From: Verrucomicrobiota bacterium
GTDB lineage: Bacteria; Verrucomicrobiota; Verrucomicrobiia; Opitutales; Opitutaceae
Direction: 5' to 3'
DNA length: 64,000 nucleotides
Assembly: GCA_019136515.1 (NCBI GenBank)
Contig: JAGVUB010000158.1
Location: 36,716-100,715 of the forward strand
The translations under genes and the position numbers were made by a program. Of the stretch, positions 55,775 through 64,000 are shown in pieces. Under the pieces are notes generated by a model, which was not told the origin of the DNA, did not search any database, and saw only the letters and a list, made by a program, of their open reading frames with translations. Position 1 is the first letter of the stretch. Each line of letters begins with the position of its first letter.

Positions 55775-56809
55775 TTAGGTCGTCGGGACCGACTGGATGG
55801 TCTTGAGGATGCGAGCGGCCACGAGGTACGGGTCGGCGGCGGAGTTCGGACGGCGATCCTCGAGGTAGCCCTTGTAGCCGTTCTTGATGAAGCTGTGCGG
55901 CACACGGATCGAGGCGCCACGATCGGCCACGCCGTACGTGAACTTGTCGATCGACTGCGTCTCGTGGAGACCGGTGAGGCGCAGGTGGTTCTCCGGGCCG
56001 TACACGGCGATGTGCTCGTCCATGTTCTTGGCGAACGCGGCCATAAGCTTCTCGAAGTAGGCTTTGCCACCGACCTCGCGCATGTACTGGGTGGAGAAAT
56101 TCGAGTGCATGCCGGAGCCGTTCCAGTCGAGCGCCGTGTTGAAGGCCCCGAGGATCGGCTTGCAGCGCCACTCGATGTCGACGCAGTACTGCTCGCAAAG
56201 CCGGGTCAGGAGGTAGCGGGCGACCCACATCTGGTCGGCGGCATTCTTGGAACCCTTGCCGAAGATCTGAAACTCCCACTGGCCCTTGGCCACCTCGGCG
56301 TTGATGCCCTCAAGGTTGATGCCGGCATCCAAGCAGATGTCGATGTGCTCCTCGACGAGCTGGCGGGCGAGATCGCCGACGTTCGCGTAGCCGACGCCGG
56401 TGTAGTACGGCCCCTGCGGCGCGGGGAAGCCCCCCTCGGGAAAGCCGAGCGGACGCCCATCCTGGTAGAAGAAATACTCCTGTTCGAAGCCGAACCAGGT
56501 GTCCGGATCGTCCGGGATGGTGGCGCGGGAGTTCGAAGGATGCGCCTCGCCGGTGTGGAGGAAGGTCTCGCACATGACCAGCACACCGTTCTTGCGCGTC
56601 GGATCGTTGAAGACGGCCACCGGCTTCAAGACGATGTCCGAGCTCTTGCCCTCGGCCTGCCGGGTCGAGCTCCCGTCGAAGCCCCAGTTGGGGAGCTCCT
56701 CAAGCTTCGGGAAGCTGTCGAATTCCTTGATTTGGGTCTTGCTGCGAAGGTTCGCCAGGGGCGTGTAGCCGTCGAGCCAGATGTATTCCAGTTTGTACTT
56801 GGTGGCCAT
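55775..56809 (-). CDS. glnA: glutamine synthetase type II (eukaryote-like)
   Basis: A 344-residue ATP-dependent enzyme joining ammonia to glutamate. The short length and MATKYKLEYIWLDGYTPLANLRSKT, LPNWGFDGSSTRQAEGKSSD, PDTWFGFEQEYFFYQDGRPLG, NFSTQYMRE (substrate loop) and the cluster RLTGLHETQSIDKFTYGVADRGASIRVP show the type II (eukaryote-like) form rather than the 470-residue GlnA-I. Glutamate-binding residues NGSGMHSNFST are intact. GSII enzymes are not adenylylated, and none of the GS-I adenylylation motif is visible. The coding-strand leader reads CACCTCCTCCCA, which is the reverse of a Shine-Dalgarno sequence. Confidence 0.95.
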   Translation of the reverse strand: MATKYKLEYIWLDGYTPLANLRSKTQIKEFDSFPKLEELPNWGFDGSSTRQAEGKSSDIVLKPVAVFNDPTRKNGVLVMCETFLHTGEAHPSNSRATIPDDPDTWFGFEQEYFFYQDGRPLGFPEGGFPAPQGPYYTGVGYANVGDLARQLVEEHIDICLDAGINLEGINAEVAKGQWEFQIFGKGSKNAADQMWVARYLLTRLCEQYCVDIEWRCKPILGAFNTALDWNGSGMHSNFSTQYMREVGGKAYFEKLMAAFAKNMDEHIAVYGPENHLRLTGLHETQSIDKFTYGVADRGASIRVPHSFIKNGYKGYLEDRRPNSAADPYLVAARILKTIQSVPTT

Positions 56810-57011
56810 TGGGAGGAGGTGAGGTGGTTGGTGAAATGGAATCGTTCGCGGGATCCGGACCGCAAGCAGCCCGACTGCGGGAAACCCGGCGGATTTCAGC
56901 AACACATATGCCAGAGGGAAGGAAAATCTCCGTTTTCTTGGGGCACCCACGTTTTGCCCCGCAACCAGGGCTTGTCAGCACCCCCGTTCGGACCGACCCT
57001 CACCCCCGGTC

Positions 57012-57443
57012 ATGGAGCAAGTCAAGGACACCGCCCGCGCTCTCGTTCGCATCGGCTTCGACGGCCGCGTGTACAAGACCTTCCGCGGGCACATCGCCCG
57101 CGAACGCTTCGAAAACGAGGTCCGCGTCCTCAAGCACCTCGGCGAGAAGGGCTGCGACTTCGTGCCGCAGCTCATCGAATTCTTCCCGGATGAGCTCAAG
57201 ATCGTCACCACCAACTGCGGCCAACGCGTCGACCACCTCAACCCCGACCGCATGCGGGAGATCTACGACTCCCTGCTCGCCTACGGCGTGCGCCACCAGG
57301 ATGCCGTCCTGCGCAACATCACCTACGACCGCCGCGCCGGCCGCTTCTGCGTGATCGACTTCGAGTTCGCCCAGCTCCTCCACGCGCCCGAGCTATCCCC
57401 GCCGCCGCCGCCGCCCGACGCTCCCCGCGCCCCCGGCTACTGA
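57012..57443 (+). CDS. minimal protein-kinase-like protein
   Basis: A 143-residue protein with a shrunken kinase fold. The N-lobe keeps a candidate ATP lysine (VYK22TF) and a helix with ERFENEVRVLKHL supplying a Glu partner. There is no Gly-rich loop beyond IGFDGRV. The C-lobe has H95-Q-D97-A-V-L-R-N102, an exact HxDxxxxN catalytic loop, and D116-F-E118 in place of DFG. Helical substrate-binding parts after the DFE are missing, replaced by a Pro-rich tail. DFE occurs in LPS (Kdo) and aminoglycoside kinases. It lies 24 bases before a PP2C gene, so a kinase/phosphatase pair is likely. Activity is uncertain. Confidence 0.7.
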   Translation: MEQVKDTARALVRIGFDGRVYKTFRGHIARERFENEVRVLKHLGEKGCDFVPQLIEFFPDELKIVTTNCGQRVDHLNPDRMREIYDSLLAYGVRHQDAVLRNITYDRRAGRFCVIDFEFAQLLHAPELSPPPPPPDAPRAPGY

Positions 57444-57467
57444 GCCGATCCACGACTCTCCGTCCCC

Positions 57468-58325
57468 ATGGGTCCCTCTCCCACCTCGCCAAATGCCGTG
57501 CCGCTCGCCGTCCATTGGTCCGGCATCACCGACCGCGGACGCATCCGCAAAAATAACGAGGATGCCTTTCTGGCCCTCGCGATCGATGGCCACGGCGTCC
57601 ACCACCTCGGCAAGATCGGCGACTCCAGCCTCGCCCGCTCCGACTTCATCTTCGCCGTCAGCGACGGCATGGGCGGCGCCAACGCCGGCGAGTTCGCCAG
57701 CCGCATCGCCGTCGACCGCATCACTCGCCTGATGGCCCGCAGCTTCCGCGTCCGCGCCCAAGGGCTCGACTCCGGCTTCACCGACATCCTCGCCGAGCTG
57801 TTCTCCCAGATCCATGCCGACCTGCTCCGCCTCGGCTACAGCTACGAGGAGTGCGCCGGCATGGGCGCCACGCTCAGCCTTGGCTGGGTCACCCCGGGCT
57901 GGCTCTATTTCGCCCACGTCGGCGATAGCCGCATCTATTACCTACCCAGCACCGGCGGGCTCACGCAACTCACCCACGACCACACCCACGTGGGCTGGCA
58001 GCGTCGCACCGGAAAGATCAACGAGCGCGAGGCCCGCAACCACCCCGGCCGCGTCTCGCTCCAACAAGCCCTCGGTGCCGGTTACCAGATCGTGGATCCG
58101 CAGATCGGCGCCGTGGCGGTGCAACCCGGCGATCGGCTGCTCTTCTGCACCGACGGGCTGGTCGACGGCCTCTGGGACCGCCGGATCGAGGAGGCCATCC
58201 GCGAGCCCGATCCGGCCCGCGCCACCGAGCCGCCCGCCAAACGCCTCGTCGAGGAGGCCAGGGAATCCTCCCGCGACAACCTCACCGCCATCGTCGTGGA
58301 GCTCCACGCGCCGCTCTCGGTCTGA
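57468..58325 (+). CDS. PP2C-family protein phosphatase
   Basis: A 285-residue PPM/PP2C serine/threonine phosphatase. Metal-binding blocks: TDRGRIRKNNEDAFL, S65-D66-G-M-G-G near the start, GATLSLGWVTPGWLYFAHVGDSRIYYL and LLFCTDGLVDGLWD, and the C-terminal SRDNLTAIVVEL, all in order. No membrane span or signal peptide, so cytoplasmic. Downstream of the kinase-like gene, and the two probably act on the same phosphoprotein. A short 142-residue kinase next to a full-length phosphatase is unusual. Confidence 0.92.
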   Translation: MGPSPTSPNAVPLAVHWSGITDRGRIRKNNEDAFLALAIDGHGVHHLGKIGDSSLARSDFIFAVSDGMGGANAGEFASRIAVDRITRLMARSFRVRAQGLDSGFTDILAELFSQIHADLLRLGYSYEECAGMGATLSLGWVTPGWLYFAHVGDSRIYYLPSTGGLTQLTHDHTHVGWQRRTGKINEREARNHPGRVSLQQALGAGYQIVDPQIGAVAVQPGDRLLFCTDGLVDGLWDRRIEEAIREPDPARATEPPAKRLVEEARESSRDNLTAIVVELHAPLSV

Positions 58326-58442
58326 GCTGCGTGCACGGGGCCACGCTCCGCACCGCCGGCGCACGCCGACCCGCCGCCGCCGCCACGCAAAAAGTTGCGT
58401 TGCCAAGCCCCGCGCCGCTCCCGTCTTGTCGTCCGCTCCGGC

Positions 58443-59864
58443 ATGCTCTTCAGCTCCCTAGTTTTCCTCTACGGTTTTCTCCCGGCTTTCCTCCTGCTGT
58501 ACTACCTCGGTCCGAAAGCGTGGCGGAACACCACGGCGCTGCTCGGCAGTCTCCTCTTCTACGCCTGGGGCGAGCCCGCCTTCGCCCTCCTGCTGCTCGG
58601 ATCCGGCACCGCCGACTATGCGCTGAGCCTGGCAATGGCCAAACTGCCGGCCGGCGCCACCAAACGTCGCCGTGGCCTGCTCACGCTCGCCCTCGCCTAC
58701 AACCTCGGCGCCCTCGCCTACTGCAAGTACAGCAACTTCTTCGTCGATCAGTTCAACGTCCTGCTCGGCTGGCTCGGCACCGGCGCCCTCCCGTGGACCA
58801 AGGTGCTTCTGCCCATCGGCATCTCGTTCTTCACGTTCCAGAAAATCACCTACCTGGTCGACGTCTTCCGCGGCAAGGCCCAGCCCACCCGCAGCCTGCG
58901 CGACTACCTGCTCTACATCTCGCTGTTCCCCCACCTCGTCGCCGGCCCCATCATCCGCTTCCACGACCTCGCCGACCAGATCACGGGCCGCGCGCACACC
59001 CTCGACCGTTTCCTCTCCGGCCTCTGGCGCTTCGCCCTCGGCCTCGGCCGCAAGGTGCTCCTCGCCAACCCCATCGGTCAGGTCGCCGACCAGATCTTCG
59101 CCGTCGACCCCGGCCGGCTCGACACGCCGCACGCCTGGCTGGGCATCTTCTGCTACACCCTCCAGATCTACTGCGACTTCGCGGCCTACTCCGACATGGC
59201 GGTCGGCCTCGCCCGTCTCTTCGGCTTCGAGTTCTGCGAGAACTTCAAGCACCCCTACTCCTCGCGCAGCATCACCGAGTTCTGGCGACGCTGGCACTGC
59301 TCCCTCTCCACCTTCATGCGGGACTACCTCTACATCCCGCTCGGCGGCAACCGCGTCGGCCCCGCCCGCCAAGTCTTCAACCTCTGGTTCGTCTTCCTCG
59401 TCTCCGGTTTCTGGCACGGCGCCAGTTGGACCTTCGTGGCCTGGGGCGCCTACCACGGCTTCTTCATCTCCCTCGAGAAGGTGATCGGCCACGAGCGCAT
59501 CCGCCGCATCCCCGCCCTGCTCGCCTGGCCCGTCACCTTCCTGCTCGCCATGCTCGGCTGGGTCTTCTTCCGCGCCGACACCATCGCGCTGGCCACGCAG
59601 TATCTCGCCCGTCTCTTCGTCGCGCTCCCCGTCCCGTCGCTCGACCTGGCGGTGCCGCACCGCACCTGGGCCGTGCTCGCCCTCGCGGCCGTGACCGCCT
59701 TCCTGCCGGAATCCTGGTGGGATCGACTCGGCTGGACCTCGCAGCATCCCGCCACGCAGGCGCAGTTCTTCGGGCGTCTCGCCGTCGGCACCGTCTTGTT
59801 CCTGCTGGCGTGCGCCGCGCTCGCCAACCAGAGCTACAATCCCTTCATCTATTTCCGTTTCTGA
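58443..59864 (+). CDS. MBOAT-family O-acyltransferase (AlgI-like)
   Basis: A 473-residue polytopic inner-membrane acyltransferase that passes acetyl groups across the membrane for O-acetylation of a surface or exopolysaccharide. It has about 10 membrane spans. Motifs: LLPIGISFFTFQKITYLVDVFRG, PHLVAGPIIR, WRRWHCSLSTFMRDYLYIPLGGN and the active-site H325 in SGFWHGASWTFVAWGAYHG. The ATG at 58443 starts MLFSSLVFLYGFLP, as in AlgI/DltB relatives. It overlaps with one base spacing the AlgJ-like gene, with which it would form the acetylation machine; no alginate synthesis genes are present. Confidence 0.94.
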   Translation: MLFSSLVFLYGFLPAFLLLYYLGPKAWRNTTALLGSLLFYAWGEPAFALLLLGSGTADYALSLAMAKLPAGATKRRRGLLTLALAYNLGALAYCKYSNFFVDQFNVLLGWLGTGALPWTKVLLPIGISFFTFQKITYLVDVFRGKAQPTRSLRDYLLYISLFPHLVAGPIIRFHDLADQITGRAHTLDRFLSGLWRFALGLGRKVLLANPIGQVADQIFAVDPGRLDTPHAWLGIFCYTLQIYCDFAAYSDMAVGLARLFGFEFCENFKHPYSSRSITEFWRRWHCSLSTFMRDYLYIPLGGNRVGPARQVFNLWFVFLVSGFWHGASWTFVAWGAYHGFFISLEKVIGHERIRRIPALLAWPVTFLLAMLGWVFFRADTIALATQYLARLFVALPVPSLDLAVPHRTWAVLALAAVTAFLPESWWDRLGWTSQHPATQAQFFGRLAVGTVLFLLACAALANQSYNPFIYFRF

Positions 59865-59865
59865 A

Positions 59866-61041
59866 ATGCCGCCCCGGAACGACAACCGCAGGCTCAAGAT
59901 CGCCCTTCTGGCGGCCGTCGCCATTTTCTGGGGAGCGGTCGTCGTCGACACGTTCCTGTCCCTGCCCAACATCCTCCCCAAGCTCAAAGGCGCCACCACG
60001 CCCCCGCCGGCGCCGGAATGGAGTCTGGCGGCGCTGCGCAGCGGCAAGACGATGCAGGCCGTCGCCGCCTGGTTCGATGCCCACATCGGCCTGCGCAGCT
60101 TCTGGGTCCGCCTCGACAACCAGATCGACTACGCCGTCTTCGGCCAGCTCGTGAAGCGCGGCGACGGCACCCGCCTGATCCACTCCCCGGGCGGCTGGTT
60201 CTTCGAGAAGCAGTACCTCGACTTCGCCATATCCAAGAGTCTCGTCGCAGAGGATGAATACCGCCGGAGGATCGAGCGCATGCGCCGCGTCGAGGAGAAG
60301 CTGGCCCGGCGCGGCATCCCATTGCTGTACGTCGTCGCCCCGAGCAAGGTGGAGGTCTATCCCGAGCACGTGCCCGCCGAACTGTTCCGCAAAGGCCGGC
60401 CCGAGCAGACCACGACCGGCTACGAAGTCGCCAGCCCTCTGCTGCGCAACTCCGGGCTGAGCTACATCGACGGCCCGGCCCGCTACAGCCGCTGGAAACA
60501 GGAGGGCGTCCCCGATCTCTTCGCCCGCTCCGGCACCCACTGGAGCTACCAGTCCGCCCTGCGCGTCTGGGAAGAGATTCGCGCCTCCCTGAATCCACGG
60601 CTCAAGCACCCCATTCCCGCGTTCGCCGAACTGCCGAGCCGGCCCGGACGCCCCCGCGGCAACGATCGCGATCTGCTCGACCTCGCCAATCTCCTCTGGG
60701 CCCGCCCCTACGAGCACATGCTCCCCAAGCCGGTCCTGCGCGCCCAGCAGGAGGTTCCAGAAAGCCAGCTGCCCCGCATCCTCTGGGTGCACGACAGCTT
60801 CGGCTGGGTGCTGATCGAGCAACTCTACGACGCCAAGGCCGGCCGCCCCTCCGATTCGCTCTACTACTTCGCCACGCAGATGAAGATCCCCGGCGGCGTC
60901 GCCACCGACACGAAGATTGCGGAGATCGACTGGCCCACGTTCCTGCGCGACTACGACGCGGTCGTGCTCGTCTGGACAGAGATCGCCTTCGAATTCGACG
61001 GCTGCGGCTTCTACGAGGCGCTCGACAAGGCCCTCGACTGA
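59866..61041 (+). CDS. AlgJ/AlgX-like SGNH acetylation protein
   Basis: A 391-residue membrane-anchored periplasmic SGNH-fold protein expected to transfer acetyl from the MBOAT partner to a polysaccharide. N-terminal anchor about 11-31 (LKIALLAAVAIFWGAVVVDTF). Motifs of the AlgJ/AlgX family: HIGLRSFWVRLDNQIDYAVFG, GWFFEKQYLDF, RSGTHWSYQSALRVWEEI (the D/GTHW element) and the nucleophile VHDSFGWVLIEQLYD. One base separates it from the MBOAT gene (TGA-A-ATG). It lacks a carbohydrate-binding C-terminal module, so it is nearer AlgJ than AlgX. Confidence 0.9.
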   Translation: MPPRNDNRRLKIALLAAVAIFWGAVVVDTFLSLPNILPKLKGATTPPPAPEWSLAALRSGKTMQAVAAWFDAHIGLRSFWVRLDNQIDYAVFGQLVKRGDGTRLIHSPGGWFFEKQYLDFAISKSLVAEDEYRRRIERMRRVEEKLARRGIPLLYVVAPSKVEVYPEHVPAELFRKGRPEQTTTGYEVASPLLRNSGLSYIDGPARYSRWKQEGVPDLFARSGTHWSYQSALRVWEEIRASLNPRLKHPIPAFAELPSRPGRPRGNDRDLLDLANLLWARPYEHMLPKPVLRAQQEVPESQLPRILWVHDSFGWVLIEQLYDAKAGRPSDSLYYFATQMKIPGGVATDTKIAEIDWPTFLRDYDAVVLVWTEIAFEFDGCGFYEALDKALD

Positions 61042-61120
61042 CCCGCGCACCGGGCGGCCGTCGCCGCCCGCCCCTCACCTTGCGGCTTCACAAGCGCGCC
61101 GCATTGCGTTGAATCGCCTG

Positions 61121-62584
61121 ATGGATCCGCGGCTCGGCCGGTACCACGACCTCTTTTTCCGTCTCTGCGTGCTCGCCCTGGTGGGAGCCGCCTTCACCGT
61201 CTTCGTGCTGTACCGCCAGCGCTTCATCGGCGCCTGCGACTGGTACGGCTACTTCCAGCTCGGGCGTTTGTTCGGCGAAGGCCGGCTGTTCCTCGACACG
61301 CAACTCCCGGTCGATGTCTATCCGGCCGTCGTTCCGCTCGGCTTCTATCCGGAGGGCACTCAGGTCGTCCCACAATACCCGCCCGGCTACCCGCTGCTGC
61401 TGGGCATCGCCAGTTGGTTCGGCGGCGAGTTTTTCGTCACCCCGGTGGTGGGGGTGGTATCGATTCTTCTGATCTACCGCGCCAGCCGCGAGTTCGCCGA
61501 GCGATGGATCGCCCTCGCCGCAGCGGCCCTGTGGGCCTTCTTCCCGATCGTATTCTGGGGCAGCACCGAGGTGATGAGCGACCTCGTCGCCGCCGTCCCC
61601 CTCCTCGGCTCCTACGTGCTCTACCGGCAAGGGCGCCTGCGCGCTTCCGCCCTCGTGCTTGGCCTGGCGTTTTGGGTCCGCCCGACCAACGCCCTCTATG
61701 CCCTAGTGTTCGCCGGCCCCCTCCTGCGCGACGGCAAACTCTTCCGCTACGTGCTCTGGACGCTCCCGACCACCGCAATCTACGCAGCCTACAACGCCTA
61801 CCTCTACGGCGCCCCTTGGATCACCGGCTATGGCAGCCTCTCCTACGACCTCGGGACCGCCCACTTCTGGCCACACCTCGGATTCTACCTCTGGCAAACC
61901 CTCATCCACCTCGGACCGGTCGCTCCGTTCGTCCTGATCGGCCTGCACCGCGGACGCCTCTCCGAGAACGCCTTCCTCGCGGCGTGGGCCGGCGCCCACC
62001 TGCTCTTCTACTGCTTCTGGCGCTCCGGCGGCGGCGACTGGTGGTGGACTCGCTTCCTGCTGCCCGGCTACCCCGCACTCTTCCTTCTGGCCGCGAATGG
62101 TCTGCAGCAAACCGCCGATTGGCTGCGGGCTTGGCGCGACACGCCCCGGGTACGCACCGCCGCCTTCGCTGCGCTCGCCGTCCTCGTCGGCGGCACGATC
62201 ACCTTCGACATCTCCTTGGGGCAGTCGCCCTCGCACACCGGCCTTTGGTCCCCGAACAAGGGTCGCAACTACTACAGCGTCGCCCGCATCATCGAGGAAC
62301 TCGTGCCCGACGGCGCCTACGTCGGCAGTGTCGAGTTCTCCGGTACGTTGCGCATCTACGGCCGTAGCCAACCATTCCTCTCCAACCACCTCGACGCACC
62401 CAAGCTCGTTCACGACCTGCTCGACCGTCAGGTTCCGGTGTTCCTCGCCGTCGAGTCCTGGAACCGCGAGCGAAAGGCCATCCGGGAGATTCTCGACACC
62501 AACGCCCACGAGCTCCTGCGCGAGCTCACGTTGTGCGGCGGGGTCCAGATCTATCGCCTCAAGCCGCGCCCGGCGCGAGACTAG
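61121..62584 (+). CDS. polytopic membrane glycosyltransferase, GT39/ArnT-like
   Basis: A 487-residue protein with about 10 membrane spans. It has a GT-C-type fold, suggested by a periplasmic acidic pair in the first loop (RFIGACDWYGYFQLGRLFGE), PQYPPGYPLLLGIASWF, and TEVMSDLVAAVPLLGSYVLYRQGRLRASALVLGLAFWVRPTNAL, as in dolichyl- or undecaprenyl-phosphate mannose/arabinose transferases. A soluble C-terminal region (SVEFSGTLRIYGRSQPFLSN) follows. It would transfer sugar from a polyprenyl phosphate donor. An upstream TTG at 61109 adds four residues. Donor and acceptor are unknown; the cluster suggests a surface glycan. Confidence 0.8.
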   Translation: MDPRLGRYHDLFFRLCVLALVGAAFTVFVLYRQRFIGACDWYGYFQLGRLFGEGRLFLDTQLPVDVYPAVVPLGFYPEGTQVVPQYPPGYPLLLGIASWFGGEFFVTPVVGVVSILLIYRASREFAERWIALAAAALWAFFPIVFWGSTEVMSDLVAAVPLLGSYVLYRQGRLRASALVLGLAFWVRPTNALYALVFAGPLLRDGKLFRYVLWTLPTTAIYAAYNAYLYGAPWITGYGSLSYDLGTAHFWPHLGFYLWQTLIHLGPVAPFVLIGLHRGRLSENAFLAAWAGAHLLFYCFWRSGGGDWWWTRFLLPGYPALFLLAANGLQQTADWLRAWRDTPRVRTAAFAALAVLVGGTITFDISLGQSPSHTGLWSPNKGRNYYSVARIIEELVPDGAYVGSVEFSGTLRIYGRSQPFLSNHLDAPKLVHDLLDRQVPVFLAVESWNRERKAIREILDTNAHELLRELTLCGGVQIYRLKPRPARD

Positions 62585-62611
62585 GCCCCGCGTCCCACCG
62601 ACCGCCCCGGC

Positions 62612-63787
62612 ATGCTTCTCCTCGACCTCACGCACACCAGCCACACCCCCGCAAACACCGGGATCCAGCGACTGGCCCGCAGCCTCTTCGCGGCCCTCGC
62701 TCACCGAACCGAGGTGGCGCCGGTCTGCTTCGACCCCTTCGCCCGCTCGTGGCGCCCGCTCGACGAACACGAACTGGCCCTCGCCCGCGGTTCGCTCCCG
62801 GCCGGCCACCACCGTGGCTCACGCTGGACGCTCACCCAAAAACTGCGCGGCTGGTCCGGCCGCCTGCTCCGCGCCACCCCGCCGCTACCGCCAGCCAACG
62901 GCTTGGTCTGTCCGGAGATATTCTCCCCGCTGGTGGCCACCCATCTGCCCGCGGCTTTCGCCGCCGCAGCCGGCCCGCGCATCGCGTTCTTCTTCGACGC
63001 CATCCCGCTCACCCACCCCGAGTTCACCCCGCCGAAGACCGTCGCACGGTTTCCCGGCTTCATGCAGGAGTTGCTGCAGTTTGACGGCGTCGCCGCCATC
63101 TCCCAGACCTCCGCCGATTTCCTCACCGGCTATTGGCGCTGGTTGGGTGTGCCGCGTCCGCCGGCGGTCACGGTCGTCCCGTTGGGAGTCGATCTGCCTG
63201 CCCGCGGCGACACGTCGCCAGCCGGGCTTGGAGCGCTTTCGCAGGTGCTCTGCGTCAGCACGATTGAAGGGCGGAAAAACCACCTCGCGCTTCTCGGCGC
63301 CGCCGAGACGCTCTGGGCCGAGGGGCTGAACTTCGAACTCCGGCTCGTCGGACTGCCGCGGCCCGAGACCGCCGCTGCGGCCCTCCGCGAGATCGACCGG
63401 CTGCGTGCCGCCGGACGGCCGCTGCGCTTCGAGGGCGTGCTCGACGAGCCGGCCCTCGCCGCCGCCTGGCGCACCTGCACGTTCTCCGTCTATCCGTCGA
63501 TGATAGAGGGCTTCGGGCTGCCGGTCATCGAAAGCCTTGCCCACGGCAAACCCTGCCTCTGCGCCGGCACCGGCGCCACCGGCGAACTTGTGCCCGGCGG
63601 CGGCGTCCTTGGTGTCCAACCGGCGGATGCCGCCAGTTTCGCCGCCGCCATGCGCCGGTTGCTCACCGAGCCCGGCGAGCTCGCGCGCTTGTCGGCCGAG
63701 GCCCGCCAGCGGCTGGTCCCGACCTGGGACGGCTGCGCCCGCCACCTGCTCGACTGGATCGACACGCTCCGCGCGACGCGGCCCTGA
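62612..63787 (+). CDS. GT4-type glycosyltransferase
   Basis: A 391-residue GT-B retaining glycosyltransferase. TGIQRLARSLFAAL is the N-terminal acceptor-lobe start, IAFFFDAIPLTHPEF and VAAISQTSADFL follow, VLCVSTIEGRKNHLALLGAAETL is the linker to the donor lobe, and SMIEGFGLPVIESLAHGKPCLCAG carries the E-x7-E motif binding the nucleotide-sugar. No membrane span or signal peptide. It likely adds a sugar to a lipid-linked intermediate on the cytoplasmic face. Last gene of the glycan cluster; the adjacent GT39-like protein would act on the other side of the membrane. Confidence 0.9.
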   Translation: MLLLDLTHTSHTPANTGIQRLARSLFAALAHRTEVAPVCFDPFARSWRPLDEHELALARGSLPAGHHRGSRWTLTQKLRGWSGRLLRATPPLPPANGLVCPEIFSPLVATHLPAAFAAAAGPRIAFFFDAIPLTHPEFTPPKTVARFPGFMQELLQFDGVAAISQTSADFLTGYWRWLGVPRPPAVTVVPLGVDLPARGDTSPAGLGALSQVLCVSTIEGRKNHLALLGAAETLWAEGLNFELRLVGLPRPETAAAALREIDRLRAAGRPLRFEGVLDEPALAAAWRTCTFSVYPSMIEGFGLPVIESLAHGKPCLCAGTGATGELVPGGGVLGVQPADAASFAAAMRRLLTEPGELARLSAEARQRLVPTWDGCARHLLDWIDTLRATRP

Positions 63788-63855
63788 ACCGCGCCGCCTC
63801 TGCGCGCGGTGGCACCACCGTCGCGATCACCGTCTCGCCGCCTGCCTGCCCGCGC

Positions 63856-64000
63856 TCACTTGTGGTCCCACGGCAGCGTGATCTCGAGGCGCTTGTGCTT
63901 CCACACCTCGTAGCGGGTGAAGATCTTGCCGGGGTTCATGATCGCGTTCGGGTCGAGCGCCTGCTTTACGGCGATCATCGCCCGGATCGCAGGCTTGGTG
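63856..64000 (-). CDS. FAD-linked oxidase C-terminus, N-terminal part beyond window
   Basis: Only the last 47 residues are visible. The fragment KQALDPNAIMNPGKIFTRYE is the C-terminal signature of GlcD/D-lactate dehydrogenase-type FAD-linked oxidases, ending ITLPWDHK. The gene enters from the right edge on the minus strand. A second oxidase of this superfamily lies at 34372-37365, which is the fused YdiJ-type. The substrate cannot be told from the fragment. Confidence 0.85.
   Translation of the reverse strand, partial: TKPAIRAMIAVKQALDPNAIMNPGKIFTRYEVWKHKRLEITLPWDHK

Noticed and set aside
61052..61069. GGGCGGC/GCCGCCC hairpin after the AlgJ-like gene considered as terminator
   Set aside because: Followed by GCCCCTCACC with no T tract, and the next gene is in the same direction.

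Overview
The window is GC-rich DNA with strong C/G preference at third codon positions. Gene content points to a free-living Gram-negative bacterium of the Verrucomicrobiota, most likely Opitutaceae. The pointers are a large TonB receptor of the type common in Opitutaceae, a pectin-degrading island without a SusD partner, a eukaryote-like type II glutamine synthetase, an osmoregulated periplasmic glucan operon and several large PAS/histidine kinase proteins. The taxonomic call is an inference from family resemblance; no rRNA or tRNA gene was found.

Layout. (1) 1-17.4 kb: a rhamnogalacturonan/pectin utilisation island. A TonB-dependent receptor on the minus strand runs off the left edge. Facing away from it is a plus-strand series of secreted enzymes: acyl esterase, GH105, PL11 rhamnogalacturonan lyase, GH43, a broken BNR_4 beta-propeller, SGNH esterase, GH28, nucleoside-hydrolase-like and CE12 rhamnogalacturonan acetylesterase. 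A minus-strand ThuA-like gene closes it. Together they would de-esterify, cleave and trim rhamnogalacturonan I outside the cytoplasm and import oligosaccharides by TonB. (2) 17.5-25.5 kb, minus strand: an SDR, then mdoH, an unknown membrane protein, mdoG, a family-4-like uracil-DNA glycosylase and riboflavin synthase, tightly packed with start/stop overlaps, plus a DsbD_2-type membrane protein. (3) 25.6-32 kb, plus strand: a small beta-grasp-like protein, a beta-CASP nuclease and the pyruvate dehydrogenase genes E1alpha, E1beta and E2. (4) 32-43.6 kb: a frameshifted sigma-54 activator, a fused FAD/Fe-S dehydrogenase, a chemoreceptor, a hybrid sensor kinase and RlmN. (5) 44-47.3 kb: glyA with a clear terminator, and prfC. 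(6) 47.4-58.3 kb: signalling genes (sigma-54 activator, FlgM-like protein, lipoprotein, HDOD protein, PAS kinase, TPR protein, FlgN-like protein), glnA, and a kinase-like/PP2C pair. (7) 58.4-63.8 kb: an MBOAT/AlgJ-type O-acetylation pair with two glycosyltransferases, and the tail of a FAD-linked oxidase.

The most unusual aspect is the density and placement of small palindromic repeats. At least six GTAG-headed inverted hairpin pairs, resembling REPINs mobilised by RAYT transposases, are spaced through the pectin island, and a few related hairpins lie elsewhere. In several genes the stop codon TAG is the TAG of the repeat's GTAG head. Other hairpin and low-complexity units sit in frame inside proteins: after the signal peptides of secreted enzymes, in both linkers of the PDH E2 subunit, and in the accessory domain of the CE12 esterase. 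No RAYT gene is in the window. Two genes (BNR_4 protein, NtrC-type regulator) are broken by deletion/frameshift, and one TPR gene appears fused to its upstream neighbour by a probable one-base insertion. Recognisable Shine-Dalgarno sequences are absent from the starts examined.
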